DNA from: Lachnoclostridium phytofermentans ISDg
Lineage (GTDB): Bacteria; Bacillota; Clostridia; Lachnospirales; Lachnospiraceae
Direction: 5' to 3'
DNA length: 64,000 bases
NCBI RefSeq assembly: GCF_000018685.1
Contig: NC_010001.1
Coordinates: 1,008,001-1,072,000 of the forward strand
This document shows, piece by piece, positions 7,630 through 16,442 of the stretch; the stretch's first letter is position 1; each line of letters begins with the position of its first letter. A program made the translations under genes and the position numbers. Below the pieces are notes generated by a model that did not search any database, was not told the origin of the DNA, and saw only the letters and a program-made list of their open reading frames with translations.

Positions 7630-8487
7630 ATGTATAAAGTGTTTTTAAGTGATATGCTATTGCCTGTCACACCATCAAAATTTGTTACAAAAATTAAGAA
7701 TCAAAATAAAAGCATTCAATTATTGAATGAAGAAGAAATAAATCTTATAAAACCAGCCGGTCTATCGGAATTTAGCTTCTCTTTTCTTCTACCAAATGTA
7801 AGATATCCTTTTGCTTTGTATGATTCCGAATTTCATATGGCCAATTGGTATACAGAGAAGTTAAAAATCCTTAAAAACGGTAAATTTGCCTTTCCTTTTA
7901 TCGTATCGAGAATGTCAAGTAAGGGCGTGTGGATGTTTCATACCGATACTATTGTTACATTAGAAGATTATAGCATCACAGAAGATTGCGATAATGGGGT
8001 AGATCTGATAGTAGATGTTACTTTAAAAAACTACCAGCCTTATGGTGTGGTCATTGTTCCCTTAAAAAATAAAGGGGAAGCAGTGAAGAAAAATGTACGT
8101 ATGAAAAGCAAAACAATGCCATCAACATACACAGTTAAGCCTGGAGACACGTTATGGAAAATAGCAAAGGAATTATTAGGGGATGGTTCAAAATGCTATA
8201 ATCTTGCGAAATTAAATAACATAAGTAATCCGAATCTTATCCGAGTTGGGCAGGTGCTACGAATCGAAAATGTGAGTACTTCCACGCAAAGTGCAACACG
8301 GAATGTATCCTTAGCAAATAAAAGTACTAGTTATAACTCTGCATTATATAATGATGTGACTTTGTTAACTCGTCTTATAGGGTACAATAATGTACCGATT
8401 CCTGAAGCAAATGAGAAAGGACTGATGAAAGTTTCATCAATCAAAAAGCCTGCTATCATCACAAGACCCAATAGCTGTGTAAGATAA
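7630..8487 (+). CDS. LysM-containing tail/baseplate protein (XkdP-like)
   Basis: This 285-residue protein has an N-terminal baseplate region (about 1-150) and a LysM domain (about 165-213: STYTVKPGDTLWKIAKELLG ... NPNLIRVGQVLRI), then a Ser/Thr-rich tail. LysM-bearing proteins follow the tape measure in PBSX (XkdP) and related contractile tails, where they join hub and tape measure and may touch peptidoglycan. PBSX XkdP is of similar size. The start is ATG 7630 behind GGGGGGAGTT. Confidence 0.82.
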   Translation: MYKVFLSDMLLPVTPSKFVTKIKNQNKSIQLLNEEEINLIKPAGLSEFSFSFLLPNVRYPFALYDSEFHMANWYTEKLKILKNGKFAFPFIVSRMSSKGVWMFHTDTIVTLEDYSITEDCDNGVDLIVDVTLKNYQPYGVVIVPLKNKGEAVKKNVRMKSKTMPSTYTVKPGDTLWKIAKELLGDGSKCYNLAKLNNISNPNLIRVGQVLRIENVSTSTQSATRNVSLANKSTSYNSALYNDVTLLTRLIGYNNVPIPEANEKGLMKVSSIKKPAIITRPNSCVR

Positions 8488-8501
8488 GTGGAGGTGATTT
8501 T

Positions 8502-9458
8502 ATGCTTAGTTTAGCGATAGCAAATGGGGATTATCTATATTATCCATCGGTGCAAGGTGGTGTGACTTGGGATACAGAGCGAAAATCTTCCCCGGGAGTA
8601 CTAAAATTTAATATTGTAAAAAGTCCTCTTATTAAAGTAGAAGAGGGAAATGCGGTTCTGTTTCGGGAAGATGATAAGGATATCTTTTTTGGTTTTATCT
8701 TTAGTCGTTCTGAAACAAAGGATGATTTAATTCAATTAACAGCCTATGATCAATTAAGATATCTAAAAAATAAAGATAGTTACGTTTATTCGAATTGGTC
8801 CACAGGGGAATTAGTCAAAAAAATAGCAAGAGATTTTTGCATGAACGTTGGTGAAATAGCCAATACGGGAGTGAAATTATCCCGAACCGAAAGTGATACA
8901 GAATTATTTGAAATGATCAATAACTCTCTTGCCGAGACAACACTTAAAACAGGAGAGCTTTTTGTTTTATATGATGATTTTGGTAAGCTTTGTTTAGAGA
9001 ATAAAAATCTAATGCTCCTTGATGTTTTGATTGATGTTAATACAGCAGGAGATTATTCCTTTACAACGAGTATTGATGAAAATACGTATAATTCCATTAA
9101 ATTAACGTGTGAAGATCAAGATTCAGGCAAACGTAGTGTCCATCTAAAAGACGATCTTGAGAACATAAAGAAGTGGGGTGTTTTACAGTTTACAGAAAAT
9201 GTGAATAACAAAAATACGATGAAGGAACGAGCAGAAGGTCTGTTAAAGCTTTATAATACTCCTAAAAGAACTCTGCAGGTGAAGAACTGTTTTGGGGATA
9301 GCAGAGTAAGAGCGGGAACTAGTGTGGTAGTTCCCCTACTGGATGAAAATGGCGTTATAAGTCCACGGTTTATGATGGTTGAGAGTGCAAAGCATACGTA
9401 TGCCAATGATGAACATTTTATGGATTTAAATTTAAGGGGAGGAATTATGAATGGGTGA
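8502..9458 (+). CDS. Baseplate hub protein (XkdQ/gpD-like)
   Basis: The 318-residue protein has the XkdQ hub layout: a beta-rich N-terminus (GGVTWDTERKSSPGVLKFNI), EEGNAVLFREDDKDIFFGFI, then AYDQLRYLKNKDSYVYSNWS and a C-terminal GDSRVRAGTSVVVPL. Hub proteins of this family close the tube end and hold the spike. Its end overlaps the next gene by 8 bp, which implies coupled translation. Confidence 0.85.
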   Translation: MLSLAIANGDYLYYPSVQGGVTWDTERKSSPGVLKFNIVKSPLIKVEEGNAVLFREDDKDIFFGFIFSRSETKDDLIQLTAYDQLRYLKNKDSYVYSNWSTGELVKKIARDFCMNVGEIANTGVKLSRTESDTELFEMINNSLAETTLKTGELFVLYDDFGKLCLENKNLMLLDVLIDVNTAGDYSFTTSIDENTYNSIKLTCEDQDSGKRSVHLKDDLENIKKWGVLQFTENVNNKNTMKERAEGLLKLYNTPKRTLQVKNCFGDSRVRAGTSVVVPLLDENGVISPRFMMVESAKHTYANDEHFMDLNLRGGIMNG

Positions 9459-9768
9459 TTTAATACAAATCATTAAGCAGGCTGCGTTTGATGCGATTGA
9501 AGCGTCGAAACCAGCCTGTTTTTTGTATGGTGTCGTCATAGAAACAAAACCTTTAAATATTCAGATAGATCAGAAGTTAATCTTAACTTCTGATTTTTTG
9601 CTTTTACCAGAATACCTTACGAATCATGAAATCATATTAAAAAGCTCAGATGGTTTAAAGTCAAAGTTTCTTTTAGAGAACGGACTTAAAAAGGGGGAAA
9701 ACGTAATTTTGTTACAGCAAAAAGGAGGACAACGATTTCTTGTACTCGATAGGATGGTGATATCATGA
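9451..9768 (+). CDS. DUF2577-type tail protein (XkdR-like)
   Basis: The 105-residue protein matches the DUF2577/XkdR pattern: MGDLIQIIKQAAFDAIEASK, then PACFLYGVVIETKPLNIQID and a C-terminal GQRFLVLDRMV strand. The beta-rich fold probably acts as a small spike or hub accessory. It starts at ATG 9451, 8 nt after GGGGAGG, overlaps the hub gene, and shares ATGA with the next gene. Confidence 0.85.
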   Translation: MGDLIQIIKQAAFDAIEASKPACFLYGVVIETKPLNIQIDQKLILTSDFLLLPEYLTNHEIILKSSDGLKSKFLLENGLKKGENVILLQQKGGQRFLVLDRMVIS

Positions 9769-10157
9769 TTCCGGAAATTGATATGTCGATTCAAAATGTA
9801 AAATTAACAAACCAACCAACAAAAACATACGCACTCGTTGGAGATAAGATTGTTGGGATGATCGATGATGTAGAAGCGATACGACAGGCAATTTATCTTA
9901 CCCTTAGCGTGGAACGTTATGAATATCTCATTTATAGCTGGAGTTATGGAGTTGAATTGAAAGAACTGATTGGTAAGGATGTTGCATTTGCTTACCCGGA
10001 AATTAAAAGGCGTGTCGTAGAAGCCTTGATACAAGATGATAGGATTCTGGATGTTGATAATTTTACCTTTCAGAAAGAGAAAGAAGGCGTTTTAGTTGTT
10101 TTTACTGTCCACACCATATACGGAGATTTGTTAGAAGAAATGGGGGTGATGATTTAA
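9765..10157 (+). CDS. Baseplate wedge protein, DUF2634 (XkdS/gp25-like)
   Basis: The 130-residue protein carries the wedge/lysozyme-like gp25 pattern: KTYALVGDKIVGMIDDVEAI, RQAIYLTLSVERYEYLIYSW and the conserved YGVELKELIGKD. It sits between the DUF2577 and baseplate J genes, as in PBSX. Its stop and the next start overlap as TAATG. The length fits the family. Confidence 0.9.
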   Translation: MIPEIDMSIQNVKLTNQPTKTYALVGDKIVGMIDDVEAIRQAIYLTLSVERYEYLIYSWSYGVELKELIGKDVAFAYPEIKRRVVEALIQDDRILDVDNFTFQKEKEGVLVVFTVHTIYGDLLEEMGVMI

Positions 10158-11230
10158 TGTATGAAGAAATGACCTATGAAACTATTTTAAGTAATGTTCT
10201 AGCAAAAGTACCAGCAGATATAGATAAAAGAGAAGGATCTATGATATATACAGCGTTAGCTCCAGCATGCATAGAATTAGCGCAGTTGTATCTTGAACTT
10301 GATTTAATCTTAAATGAAACATTTGCAGACACTGCATCAAGAGATTATTTAGTGCGTAGAGCATTGGAGAGAGGGATAAAGCCGAAAGAAGCTACTTATG
10401 CAGTTGTAAGGGGAGAATTTAATATAGATGTACCAATCGGGTCAAGATACAGCCTAGATAAATTCACTTATATTACGAAGAAGAAACTATCGGATGGTGT
10501 ATATGAGCTGGAATGCGAGGTTTCTGGGAGTACGCCGAATGGTTCCATTGGTAAGTTAATACCGATTGAGTATATTGATGGCTTGGAAACCGCTATGATA
10601 ACGGAAATTTTAATACCCGGTGAGGACGAGGAAGATACAGAAATATTTCGAAAGAGATACCTTGATAGTTTTGATGCACAAGCCTTCGGTGGAAACCGTA
10701 CCGACTATAAGGAAAAGGTATTGAGATTATCCGGAGTAGGTGCGGTTAAGGTATATAGGGCGACGAATGTATCAGGAGAAGAAGCGGGTGGGAATGTTAA
10801 ATTAACTATCTTGGATTCTTCCTTAAATAAGCCTAGTGGCGTTTTGGTAAATATGGTCCAGACAGCAGTTGACCCAACAAATAATTCTGGGGATGGAGAA
10901 GGGTTTGCCCCTCTATGGCATTTTGTACATGTAATTGGAGCAGAGGAAACAAAAATAGACATTACAACTTCAATCACTTATCAGGCAGGATATAAGTTTG
11001 AGGATCTAAAAAGTTACATTGAAGAAGTTATCGATGGATACTTTAAGAATTTAGTAAAGTCATGGCAGGAGAGTGACACTCTAGTTGTGAGAATCTCACA
11101 GATTGAGAGCGCAATACTTGGAATCACTGGAATCATTGATGTAAATAATACTTCTATCAATGGAGGTAAGGTTAACATCGAACTAAATCCAGACTCTATA
11201 CCAGTAAGGGGGTCTTTTAATGAAAACTAA
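10157..11230 (+). CDS. Baseplate J-like protein (XkdT)
   Basis: The 357-residue protein has the baseplate J family layout: N-terminal YEEMTYETILSNVLAKVPAD, ADTASRDYLVRRALERGI, a beta-rich middle, then the FRKRYLDSFDAQAFGGNRTD segment typical of the conserved core. It forms the wedge arms with tail protein I. It overlaps the next gene by 11 bp. Confidence 0.92.
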   Translation: MYEEMTYETILSNVLAKVPADIDKREGSMIYTALAPACIELAQLYLELDLILNETFADTASRDYLVRRALERGIKPKEATYAVVRGEFNIDVPIGSRYSLDKFTYITKKKLSDGVYELECEVSGSTPNGSIGKLIPIEYIDGLETAMITEILIPGEDEEDTEIFRKRYLDSFDAQAFGGNRTDYKEKVLRLSGVGAVKVYRATNVSGEEAGGNVKLTILDSSLNKPSGVLVNMVQTAVDPTNNSGDGEGFAPLWHFVHVIGAEETKIDITTSITYQAGYKFEDLKSYIEEVIDGYFKNLVKSWQESDTLVVRISQIESAILGITGIIDVNNTSINGGKVNIELNPDSIPVRGSFNEN

Positions 11231-11759
11231 TCTTATGGAGTACCTGCCAGGTGTATTTCAAGAAATCAGAGAATATAGAACAATTACTACGGTGCAGGAT
11301 GCTGATCTTGATAGGGTTAAAACTGAGATCACAAATGTTCTAAAAAACCAGTATGTCAATGAACTGGACAGGAATGGGTGTAAACGCTATGAAAAAATCT
11401 TAGGTGTTAAACCAATGGATACCGATACGATCGAAGAGCGACGCTTTCGAATATTAACTCGAGTTAACGAACAGTTACCTTACACAATTCGAGGCGTCGG
11501 TAAAAGGCTCAGTGATTTATGTGGTGAAGATGGTTATATAATTCGTATGGATAAAGAAAAGTATATTCTTGAAGTGAAGGTTGCATTATCTGCAAAGAAA
11601 AACGTAGAAGCAGTTAAGAGTTTAATGGAAAGAATTACACCATGCAATTTAATTTTATCAGTTACTTTGTTATATAACACACATGAGATTGTAAGTGCTT
11701 TTACCCATGATGAACTATCAGCTTTTCTGCACAGCAGGATTAGAGAGGAGGAATTTTAA
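11220..11759 (+). CDS. Tail protein I-like, DUF2313 (XkdU-like)
   Basis: The 179-residue protein matches DUF2313/XkdU in length and features: EYLPGVFQEIREYRTITTVQ, IEERRFRILTRVNEQLPYTI and a C-terminal PCNLILSVTLLYNTHE. Such proteins complete the baseplate wedge and attach fibres, in keeping with the fibre gene that follows. The start is behind AAGGGGGTCTTTTA inside the baseplate J gene. Confidence 0.88.
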   Translation: MKTNLMEYLPGVFQEIREYRTITTVQDADLDRVKTEITNVLKNQYVNELDRNGCKRYEKILGVKPMDTDTIEERRFRILTRVNEQLPYTIRGVGKRLSDLCGEDGYIIRMDKEKYILEVKVALSAKKNVEAVKSLMERITPCNLILSVTLLYNTHEIVSAFTHDELSAFLHSRIREEEF

Positions 11760-11763
11760 TATA

Positions 11764-12864
11764 ATGGCAACTTATACTTCAAAGTTAAATTTAAAAAAGC
11801 CGGATGCTACGGATTTTTATAATATTAAAGACTTTAATGAGAATATGGAGAAAATAGATGAGCATAAGCATACTACTGACTACGTGAATTCGATAGGTAT
11901 GTTAACACCAGGGATAGTCAATGACCCAACATATCCTCTTAATTATCAAGGAGACTTACCAGATGGATACGCAAAAGATGTGGGATTACCAGCAAATATG
12001 TGGTGGCATATATCATATCAAAGACATAGTGTTAATGCTAGTGGATTTGGTCTTTTAATTGCATATCCACTAAACAATAGTAAAGAAAAACCACGCTATA
12101 GAACATCAGAAGCGGGGAAGGTATGGAATGAGTGGAAAGGGCTAAATGATGATGGTAATGCTGGTGCATTAGGTGGTTTACTTCCTACTGGTTTTGTACA
12201 GAACATAGGTAATGTACCATTAAATACATTAAAAGACTCTACCTATCAAACCAACTACCAAACTAATATTTCTAATGAAACAGCATTAGAGTTAGGTCTT
12301 AATGCTAACTGGTGGCATTTAACATATCAAAAACATGCCACAACTGGGTATGGACTACAAATTGTATACCCACTTAACAATGCTAACGAGATGCCTAGAT
12401 ATAGAACTTCAGTTGGTATTGCTTGGGATAAATGGAAAGTAGTAGGAGATGGTGGTAATTCTGATACTGTAGATGGTAAGCATGCCACTGATTTTGCTAT
12501 GGTGGGCCACACGCATTCCTATTTGAAACAAGTTGATACTCGAAACGATAATAGCTCTCCTCAATGGTATATGACTAACTATAGCAATTCAAATATCGTT
12601 GAACTTAAAACTTGTTCAAAAATAGGGATCACATCTGGTTATACGTATTGTCAGGTGGAAACACATGTCCCATGGATAGATAGTAGTGGAGGTTTCCCTT
12701 TCCAGATAGCCACGAATACAGAAGGAACTTGGTTTAGAGGCGGTACAAGTAATGATACTTGGGGTATCTGGGTCATTGAAACCAGGATGACGGCTGGTAC
12801 TACTGATATCACAGCAGGTACAACCACTTTAGGGAAAAATAAGTTATATGTTGTGTATGAATAG
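11764..12864 (+). CDS. Tail fibre protein with two knob-type repeats
   Basis: The 366-residue protein starts at ATG 11764, behind GAGAGGAGGAATTTTAATATA. The N-terminus (TSKLNLKKPDATDFYNIKDF) is a usual attachment motif of clostridial phage fibres. Two homologous segments of about 80 residues (about 48-125 and 137-212) share NYQ, WWH(I/L)(S/T)YQ(R/K)H, YPLNN, PRYRTS and WxxWK, resembling pyocin-knob type host-binding modules. A distinct C-terminal region may be the receptor-binding tip. It probably sets target specificity. Confidence 0.82.
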   Translation: MATYTSKLNLKKPDATDFYNIKDFNENMEKIDEHKHTTDYVNSIGMLTPGIVNDPTYPLNYQGDLPDGYAKDVGLPANMWWHISYQRHSVNASGFGLLIAYPLNNSKEKPRYRTSEAGKVWNEWKGLNDDGNAGALGGLLPTGFVQNIGNVPLNTLKDSTYQTNYQTNISNETALELGLNANWWHLTYQKHATTGYGLQIVYPLNNANEMPRYRTSVGIAWDKWKVVGDGGNSDTVDGKHATDFAMVGHTHSYLKQVDTRNDNSSPQWYMTNYSNSNIVELKTCSKIGITSGYTYCQVETHVPWIDSSGGFPFQIATNTEGTWFRGGTSNDTWGIWVIETRMTAGTTDITAGTTTLGKNKLYVVYE

Positions 12865-12875
12865 GTGGTGACAGC

Positions 12876-14141
12876 ATGGCAAAAGGATTGTACATCGGCG
12901 ACCCATCCATAGGGCTAGCCAAGAAAATAAAGAAGCTATACATCGGCGATCCATCTACTGGCGCAGCACGTAATGTAAAGAAAGTTTATATCGGTGACCA
13001 ATCAACAGGAGTAGCAAGACTTGCATGGACAGCAGGCACAAGAGGAATGTTCCTTGTTAGTTTTAATACAGGTGGTATATTTAAAACAAATAACATTGAG
13101 AATCTATCCTCCTATGTTAAGGTAGACTTGCCAAATACTTATGCCTATACGATGATGGAGGGTGGAGATTACTACATTATTGACTGGCAAACAAGTACGT
13201 CTTGTGGTATCTATTATTCTACCGACTGTGTGGAATGGGTCTCAAAAGATTTAACTAATCTTATGTACTACAAACAGTGGCGTAAGTACTACTGGGATGG
13301 AGAATTTTATTTTACAGACTACAAGAACAGTAAACTAGTCTATCAGAAAACAAAAGACTTTGTAAACTTTACGCAGATAGATATGACCGCAGTACCTTAT
13401 CACGACTGTACAATTGTTAATGACACTACTTTTGTAAAAATAACTACAACAATAACAGGAACATATCCTTATGACTATCGTAATTACTACCCTACTATCA
13501 CATATGATAAGGGTAAGACCTGGACAATAGGAACGTTTCTAGGCAGTCATTACAATAGTGGTAGTTATTATGCATCTGGTAGTAGTATAAAATACTACCC
13601 AGAATGGGGTGGCTTACATGCTAATAAGACTTACGTTAGTTATGCTAGTAGTGATGGACAGTTTAAATGTACAGGAGAAAATCTATCAGCAACTTATAAT
13701 GTTAATAACATTAGTGAAAAGAAATCTTTACTTGAATGGTCATCCTCAAATTATGTAGGAAGTAACTATAATGTTAGTTTAGGAGATTTACCTTTTAGAT
13801 ACCAAGAAACACTTACTGCATCAACATATGGAGAGAGTTGGGTTAGCAATGTACAGTTGCTACAACTTTATCCTTATAGTAACACTCCTCAATACAGTCT
13901 TGGAGATGCTGTTTCTTTCAGTTATCCTGCTGAACAAAACAATTGGTTATCTATAAAGTGCCTAGATAAGAATTGTTACTACTTACTTACAACAAAGAAG
14001 ACAGGTAATAATCTGTACGCTTTTAATGTATATAAAGTCCCAATCGGATATACAGCTAGTTACAGATTTAGTGCTTTAATTAATGATACAACAGCAACAA
14101 AAAATTATTTAACACAAATAGTATACAAACCACTCACATAA
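12876..14141 (+). CDS. Putative second tail fibre/tip protein with N-terminal repeats
   Basis: The 421-residue protein opens with three tandem 17-18-residue units, each with (L/V)YIGD(P/Q)S(I/T)G(L/A/V)A(K/R) (about residues 5-49). The rest is rich in Tyr, Ser, Thr, Asn and Gly with a predicted beta-strand repeat style, including YYSTDCVEWVSKDL-like motifs as in sialidase/beta-propeller (Asp-box-like) proteins. There is no signal peptide. Position between fibre and lysis genes suggests a receptor-binding or appendage protein; function is inferred. Confidence 0.6.
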   Translation: MAKGLYIGDPSIGLAKKIKKLYIGDPSTGAARNVKKVYIGDQSTGVARLAWTAGTRGMFLVSFNTGGIFKTNNIENLSSYVKVDLPNTYAYTMMEGGDYYIIDWQTSTSCGIYYSTDCVEWVSKDLTNLMYYKQWRKYYWDGEFYFTDYKNSKLVYQKTKDFVNFTQIDMTAVPYHDCTIVNDTTFVKITTTITGTYPYDYRNYYPTITYDKGKTWTIGTFLGSHYNSGSYYASGSSIKYYPEWGGLHANKTYVSYASSDGQFKCTGENLSATYNVNNISEKKSLLEWSSSNYVGSNYNVSLGDLPFRYQETLTASTYGESWVSNVQLLQLYPYSNTPQYSLGDAVSFSYPAEQNNWLSIKCLDKNCYYLLTTKKTGNNLYAFNVYKVPIGYTASYRFSALINDTTATKNYLTQIVYKPLT

Positions 14142-14152
14142 GGAGGAGCTTT

Positions 14153-14530
14153 ATGGCAGGCATTACAAGAACTATGGACATCTTAGTTGACTTTGCAGAT
14201 ACCATTTTATATATCGCAAAGGATATTACATGTACCGTACCAGAAGACGAACACGTACCAATCATCTGGCATGTATCAGAGTTTCTATCCGTACAAGATA
14301 ATGGTTATCGAAAGTACACGGTAGATAAGAATACCAAAGTAGACACAGGAACATGGCGATACAATCCAGAGCAGGGCTTCTTCCCGAATCCAGATAGCTA
14401 TACACCAATGGATACAGAAAAAGAAATCATGAATATTGTACGATGTCTAGCAGACATGCAAGTAGAAAAAGCAGAATCCGAGTTAGAGATTGATGGACGA
14501 TTATCTTCAATCGAACTCGGTCTAGCATAG
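14153..14530 (+). CDS. Tail-cluster protein of unknown function
   Basis: This 125-residue acidic protein has an N-terminal beta-rich part with repeated DxxxxTGTWRY-like features and a helical C-terminus (about 85-125: KEIMNIVRCLADMQVEKAES). It starts behind AAGGAGGAGCTTT. Proteins in this position can be fibre chaperones or accessory proteins. I do not recognise a family. Confidence 0.6.
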   Translation: MAGITRTMDILVDFADTILYIAKDITCTVPEDEHVPIIWHVSEFLSVQDNGYRKYTVDKNTKVDTGTWRYNPEQGFFPNPDSYTPMDTEKEIMNIVRCLADMQVEKAESELEIDGRLSSIELGLA

Positions 14531-14544
14531 AAGGGAGAAAGACA

Positions 14545-14703
14545 ATGAATACTTTTAATAACTGTATGATAGTAATCACAAATAAAAGAAGAACAAGGGA
14601 AGAGATGCTTGAACTCATGGATATCTATGTAATGAATAAAAGAATTACATCAAAGCAGTATCAGGAATTAGTAGATAAGATGGATGAGGTAGGATTAGAA
14701 TAA
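14545..14703 (+). CDS. Small XkdX-like protein
   Basis: The 52-residue protein has a good RBS (AAGGGAGAAAGACA). It ends MNKRITSKQYQELVDKMDEV, similar in style to the Y...ITxxQYxE motif of small XkdX-like proteins found just before holin genes. Function is unknown even in PBSX. The family link is tentative. Confidence 0.55.
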   Translation: MNTFNNCMIVITNKRRTREEMLELMDIYVMNKRITSKQYQELVDKMDEVGLE

Positions 14704-14712
14704 TAATCATTT

Positions 14713-14753
14713 GCATACATAGAGCGCTCAAGTGGGCGCTCTTCTTTGTATGC
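14713..14753 (+). other. Nested hairpin ahead of the holin gene
   Basis: GCATACA (14713-14719) pairs with TGTATGC (14747-14753), enclosing GAGCGC / GCGCTC. No T run follows. It ends just before the holin RBS (GAAAGAGG) and could tune holin timing or stabilise the lysis mRNA. Confidence 0.55.
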
Positions 14754-14766
14754 GGAAAGAGGAAGA

Positions 14767-15249
14767 ATGGAGAAATTAAAAGTTTATGCAACACAAGGTA
14801 TCTTTGCAACAGTAACTGCTGGTTTCACAGCTAAACTAGGCATCTTATGGTGGGTGCTTCTTATTTTTGTAATTTGTATGATCATAGATTTTCTATCTGG
14901 CATGGCTGCTTCAAAAAAAGAAAGCATTGAGTATCCGGATGATATAACAAAAGGATGGAACAGCAAGAAGGGGATGCTTGGAATCATCAAGAAATTTGGA
15001 TACATTTTGATTGTTGGAGTTGCCATTATATTAGATTTTCTTATATATAAGACATCAGGATTTTTAGGTATTGATATGCCTACATCTACATTTTTTGGGT
15101 TGTTAATAACCGTATTATTTATATTAAATGAACTGCTTTCCATAACAGAGAATGCAGGGCGAATGGGAGCAAACATACCGCAATTCTTAGTTAATGCAAT
15201 ATCAGCACTTAAAGGTAAAGTGGAGAATAAGGGGGGTAAAAATGAATAA
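14767..15249 (+). CDS. Phage holin, TcdE-like family
   Basis: This 160-residue membrane protein has four hydrophobic segments (about 14-42, 71-90, 93-120). A motif between them, IIDFLSGMAASKKES...D.TKGWNSKKGMLGIIKK, is characteristic of the toxin-secretion/phage-lysis holin family (TcdE, Cph1). Holins permeabilise the membrane for endolysin release. ATG 14767 follows GAAAGAGG; a longer TTG start lies inside the hairpin. It overlaps the endolysin gene by 8 bp. Confidence 0.9.
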   Translation: MEKLKVYATQGIFATVTAGFTAKLGILWWVLLIFVICMIIDFLSGMAASKKESIEYPDDITKGWNSKKGMLGIIKKFGYILIVGVAIILDFLIYKTSGFLGIDMPTSTFFGLLITVLFILNELLSITENAGRMGANIPQFLVNAISALKGKVENKGGKNE

Positions 15250-15892
15250 TAAAACTAATCAAGGTTTAGTAGAATACGCATTAAAGCAGGTCGGTATTAA
15301 GTATGTAATGGGTACAAACTGTAGAGTGTTAACCACTTCGAGGTTACAATCACTTATTAATACTAATCCTGCTAATTGGTTTACAGCAGAGCGTATCAAA
15401 GAATGTAATAAGTGGATAGGACAAGTTACAACAGATTGTCATGGTTTGATTGAGGGATATATAAACGATAATAACCTTAATGGTGTAGTTGAAGCAGGAG
15501 AAGGAACTTATGATACGACTTCAGACAATGCATTTAATAAGGCGATCGTAAAAGGTGCAATCTCAACTATAGATAAAGACTTGGTAGGTCTGTGTGTGCG
15601 CTATACAGGACATGTTGGTGTTTATATTGGTGACGGTAAAGTGGTAGAAGCTCGTGGTTTTAACTACGGTGTATGTATCACTAACTTAAAAGATAGACCA
15701 TGGACGCACTGGTACGAACATCCGGAGATTAATTACAATAAGACCAAGAGAGTTTTACTGTTGACAACTCCATATATGCGTGGTGATGATGTTAAAAAGT
15801 TACAGCAACTTATAGGTGTAAATGTTGATAGTATCTATGGACCAGTTACAGATAAAAAGGTGAAAGAGATACTAGGAATACTTGGGATATAA
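15242..15892 (+). CDS. Endolysin, NlpC/P60-type with C-terminal wall-binding motif
   Basis: The 216-residue protein has a cysteine-hydrolase core: TTDCHGLIEGYI (Cys about residue 64) and GHVGVYIGDGKVVEARGFNY (His about 120), as in NlpC/P60 endopeptidases. A short C-terminal peptidoglycan-binding-like part follows (MRGDDVKKLQQLIGVNVDSI ... VKEILGI). The N-terminus QGLVEYALKQVGIKYVMG also fits NlpC/P60. It is the lysis partner of the holin and the last gene of the tail cluster. Confidence 0.87.
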   Translation: MNNKTNQGLVEYALKQVGIKYVMGTNCRVLTTSRLQSLINTNPANWFTAERIKECNKWIGQVTTDCHGLIEGYINDNNLNGVVEAGEGTYDTTSDNAFNKAIVKGAISTIDKDLVGLCVRYTGHVGVYIGDGKVVEARGFNYGVCITNLKDRPWTHWYEHPEINYNKTKRVLLLTTPYMRGDDVKKLQQLIGVNVDSIYGPVTDKKVKEILGILGI

Positions 15893-15916
15893 GCTTTTTG
15901 ATATAGCATATCCAAG

Positions 15917-15943
15917 TCTCCCATCCTCTTAATAGAGGGGAGA
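15917..15943. other. Hairpin after the endolysin gene
   Basis: TCTCC...CCTCT-TAAT-AGAGG-GGAGA forms a stable stem with a CAT bulge. No T run follows on either strand, so it is a weak or factor-dependent terminator or an mRNA end stabiliser between convergent genes. Confidence 0.5.
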
Positions 15944-16016
15944 ATATCTATAAATAAGGCCTTATTAAAAAGATAGCACCTATAATAATGATAAAAAATG
16001 AAAGTATGACAAAGAA

Positions 16017-16262
16017 TCAAAAGATTCTAGCAGCGCTGCTTGTTTCTTTAAGGATATCTTCATTCAACTCTAATTGTTCTAATTGCAAAGCTAATACTAC
16101 TAATTGATGCTCCTCCATTTCTTTAAAACGGGAATACACATTTGATTGTTCATCACAATAAGATTTTAAATAGACAGGAATTGAAAAATATTCTTCTCTG
16201 CTACAAGGGTAGTATCTAATTAACTCTTTTCTAGACAGTGATTCATAAAGTTCTCCATACAT
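16017..16262 (-). CDS. Small hypothetical protein
   Basis: The 81-residue protein, convergent with the tail cluster, has a good RBS (AAAAGGAGAAAGAGC) before the chosen ATG at 16262; an ATG at 16280 lacks one. It is soluble, with RYYPCSREEYFSIP and a helical stretch VYSRFKEMEEHQLVVLALQL. I do not recognise it. It may belong to the chromosome rather than the tail element. Confidence 0.6.
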   Translation of the reverse strand: MYGELYESLSRKELIRYYPCSREEYFSIPVYLKSYCDEQSNVYSRFKEMEEHQLVVLALQLEQLELNEDILKETSSAARIF

Positions 16263-16442
16263 GCTCTTTCTCCTTTTCATGTTCCATATTTTGGTTATAT
16301 AGTACCATTTTAGATAATTTTCAGCAATACGAATGTAATATAAAAGTACCTGGTTACTAAAGCACTTACACTAAAAAATCTAAATTCTAATGTCTTCCTT
16401 CTATATCATATAACTTGTAATTTTCTAACATCCTCTACCACC
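16263..16442. other. AT-rich intergenic stretch
   Basis: This is the presumed promoter region of the preceding minus-strand gene. It has no convincing consensus promoter and no open frame worth calling. It leads into the decayed permease copy. Confidence 0.4.

Noticed and set aside
1..16000. Attachment sites or integrase for the tail cluster
   Set aside because: No integrase and no convincing direct repeat flanking the cluster could be found by eye, so no att site is claimed.
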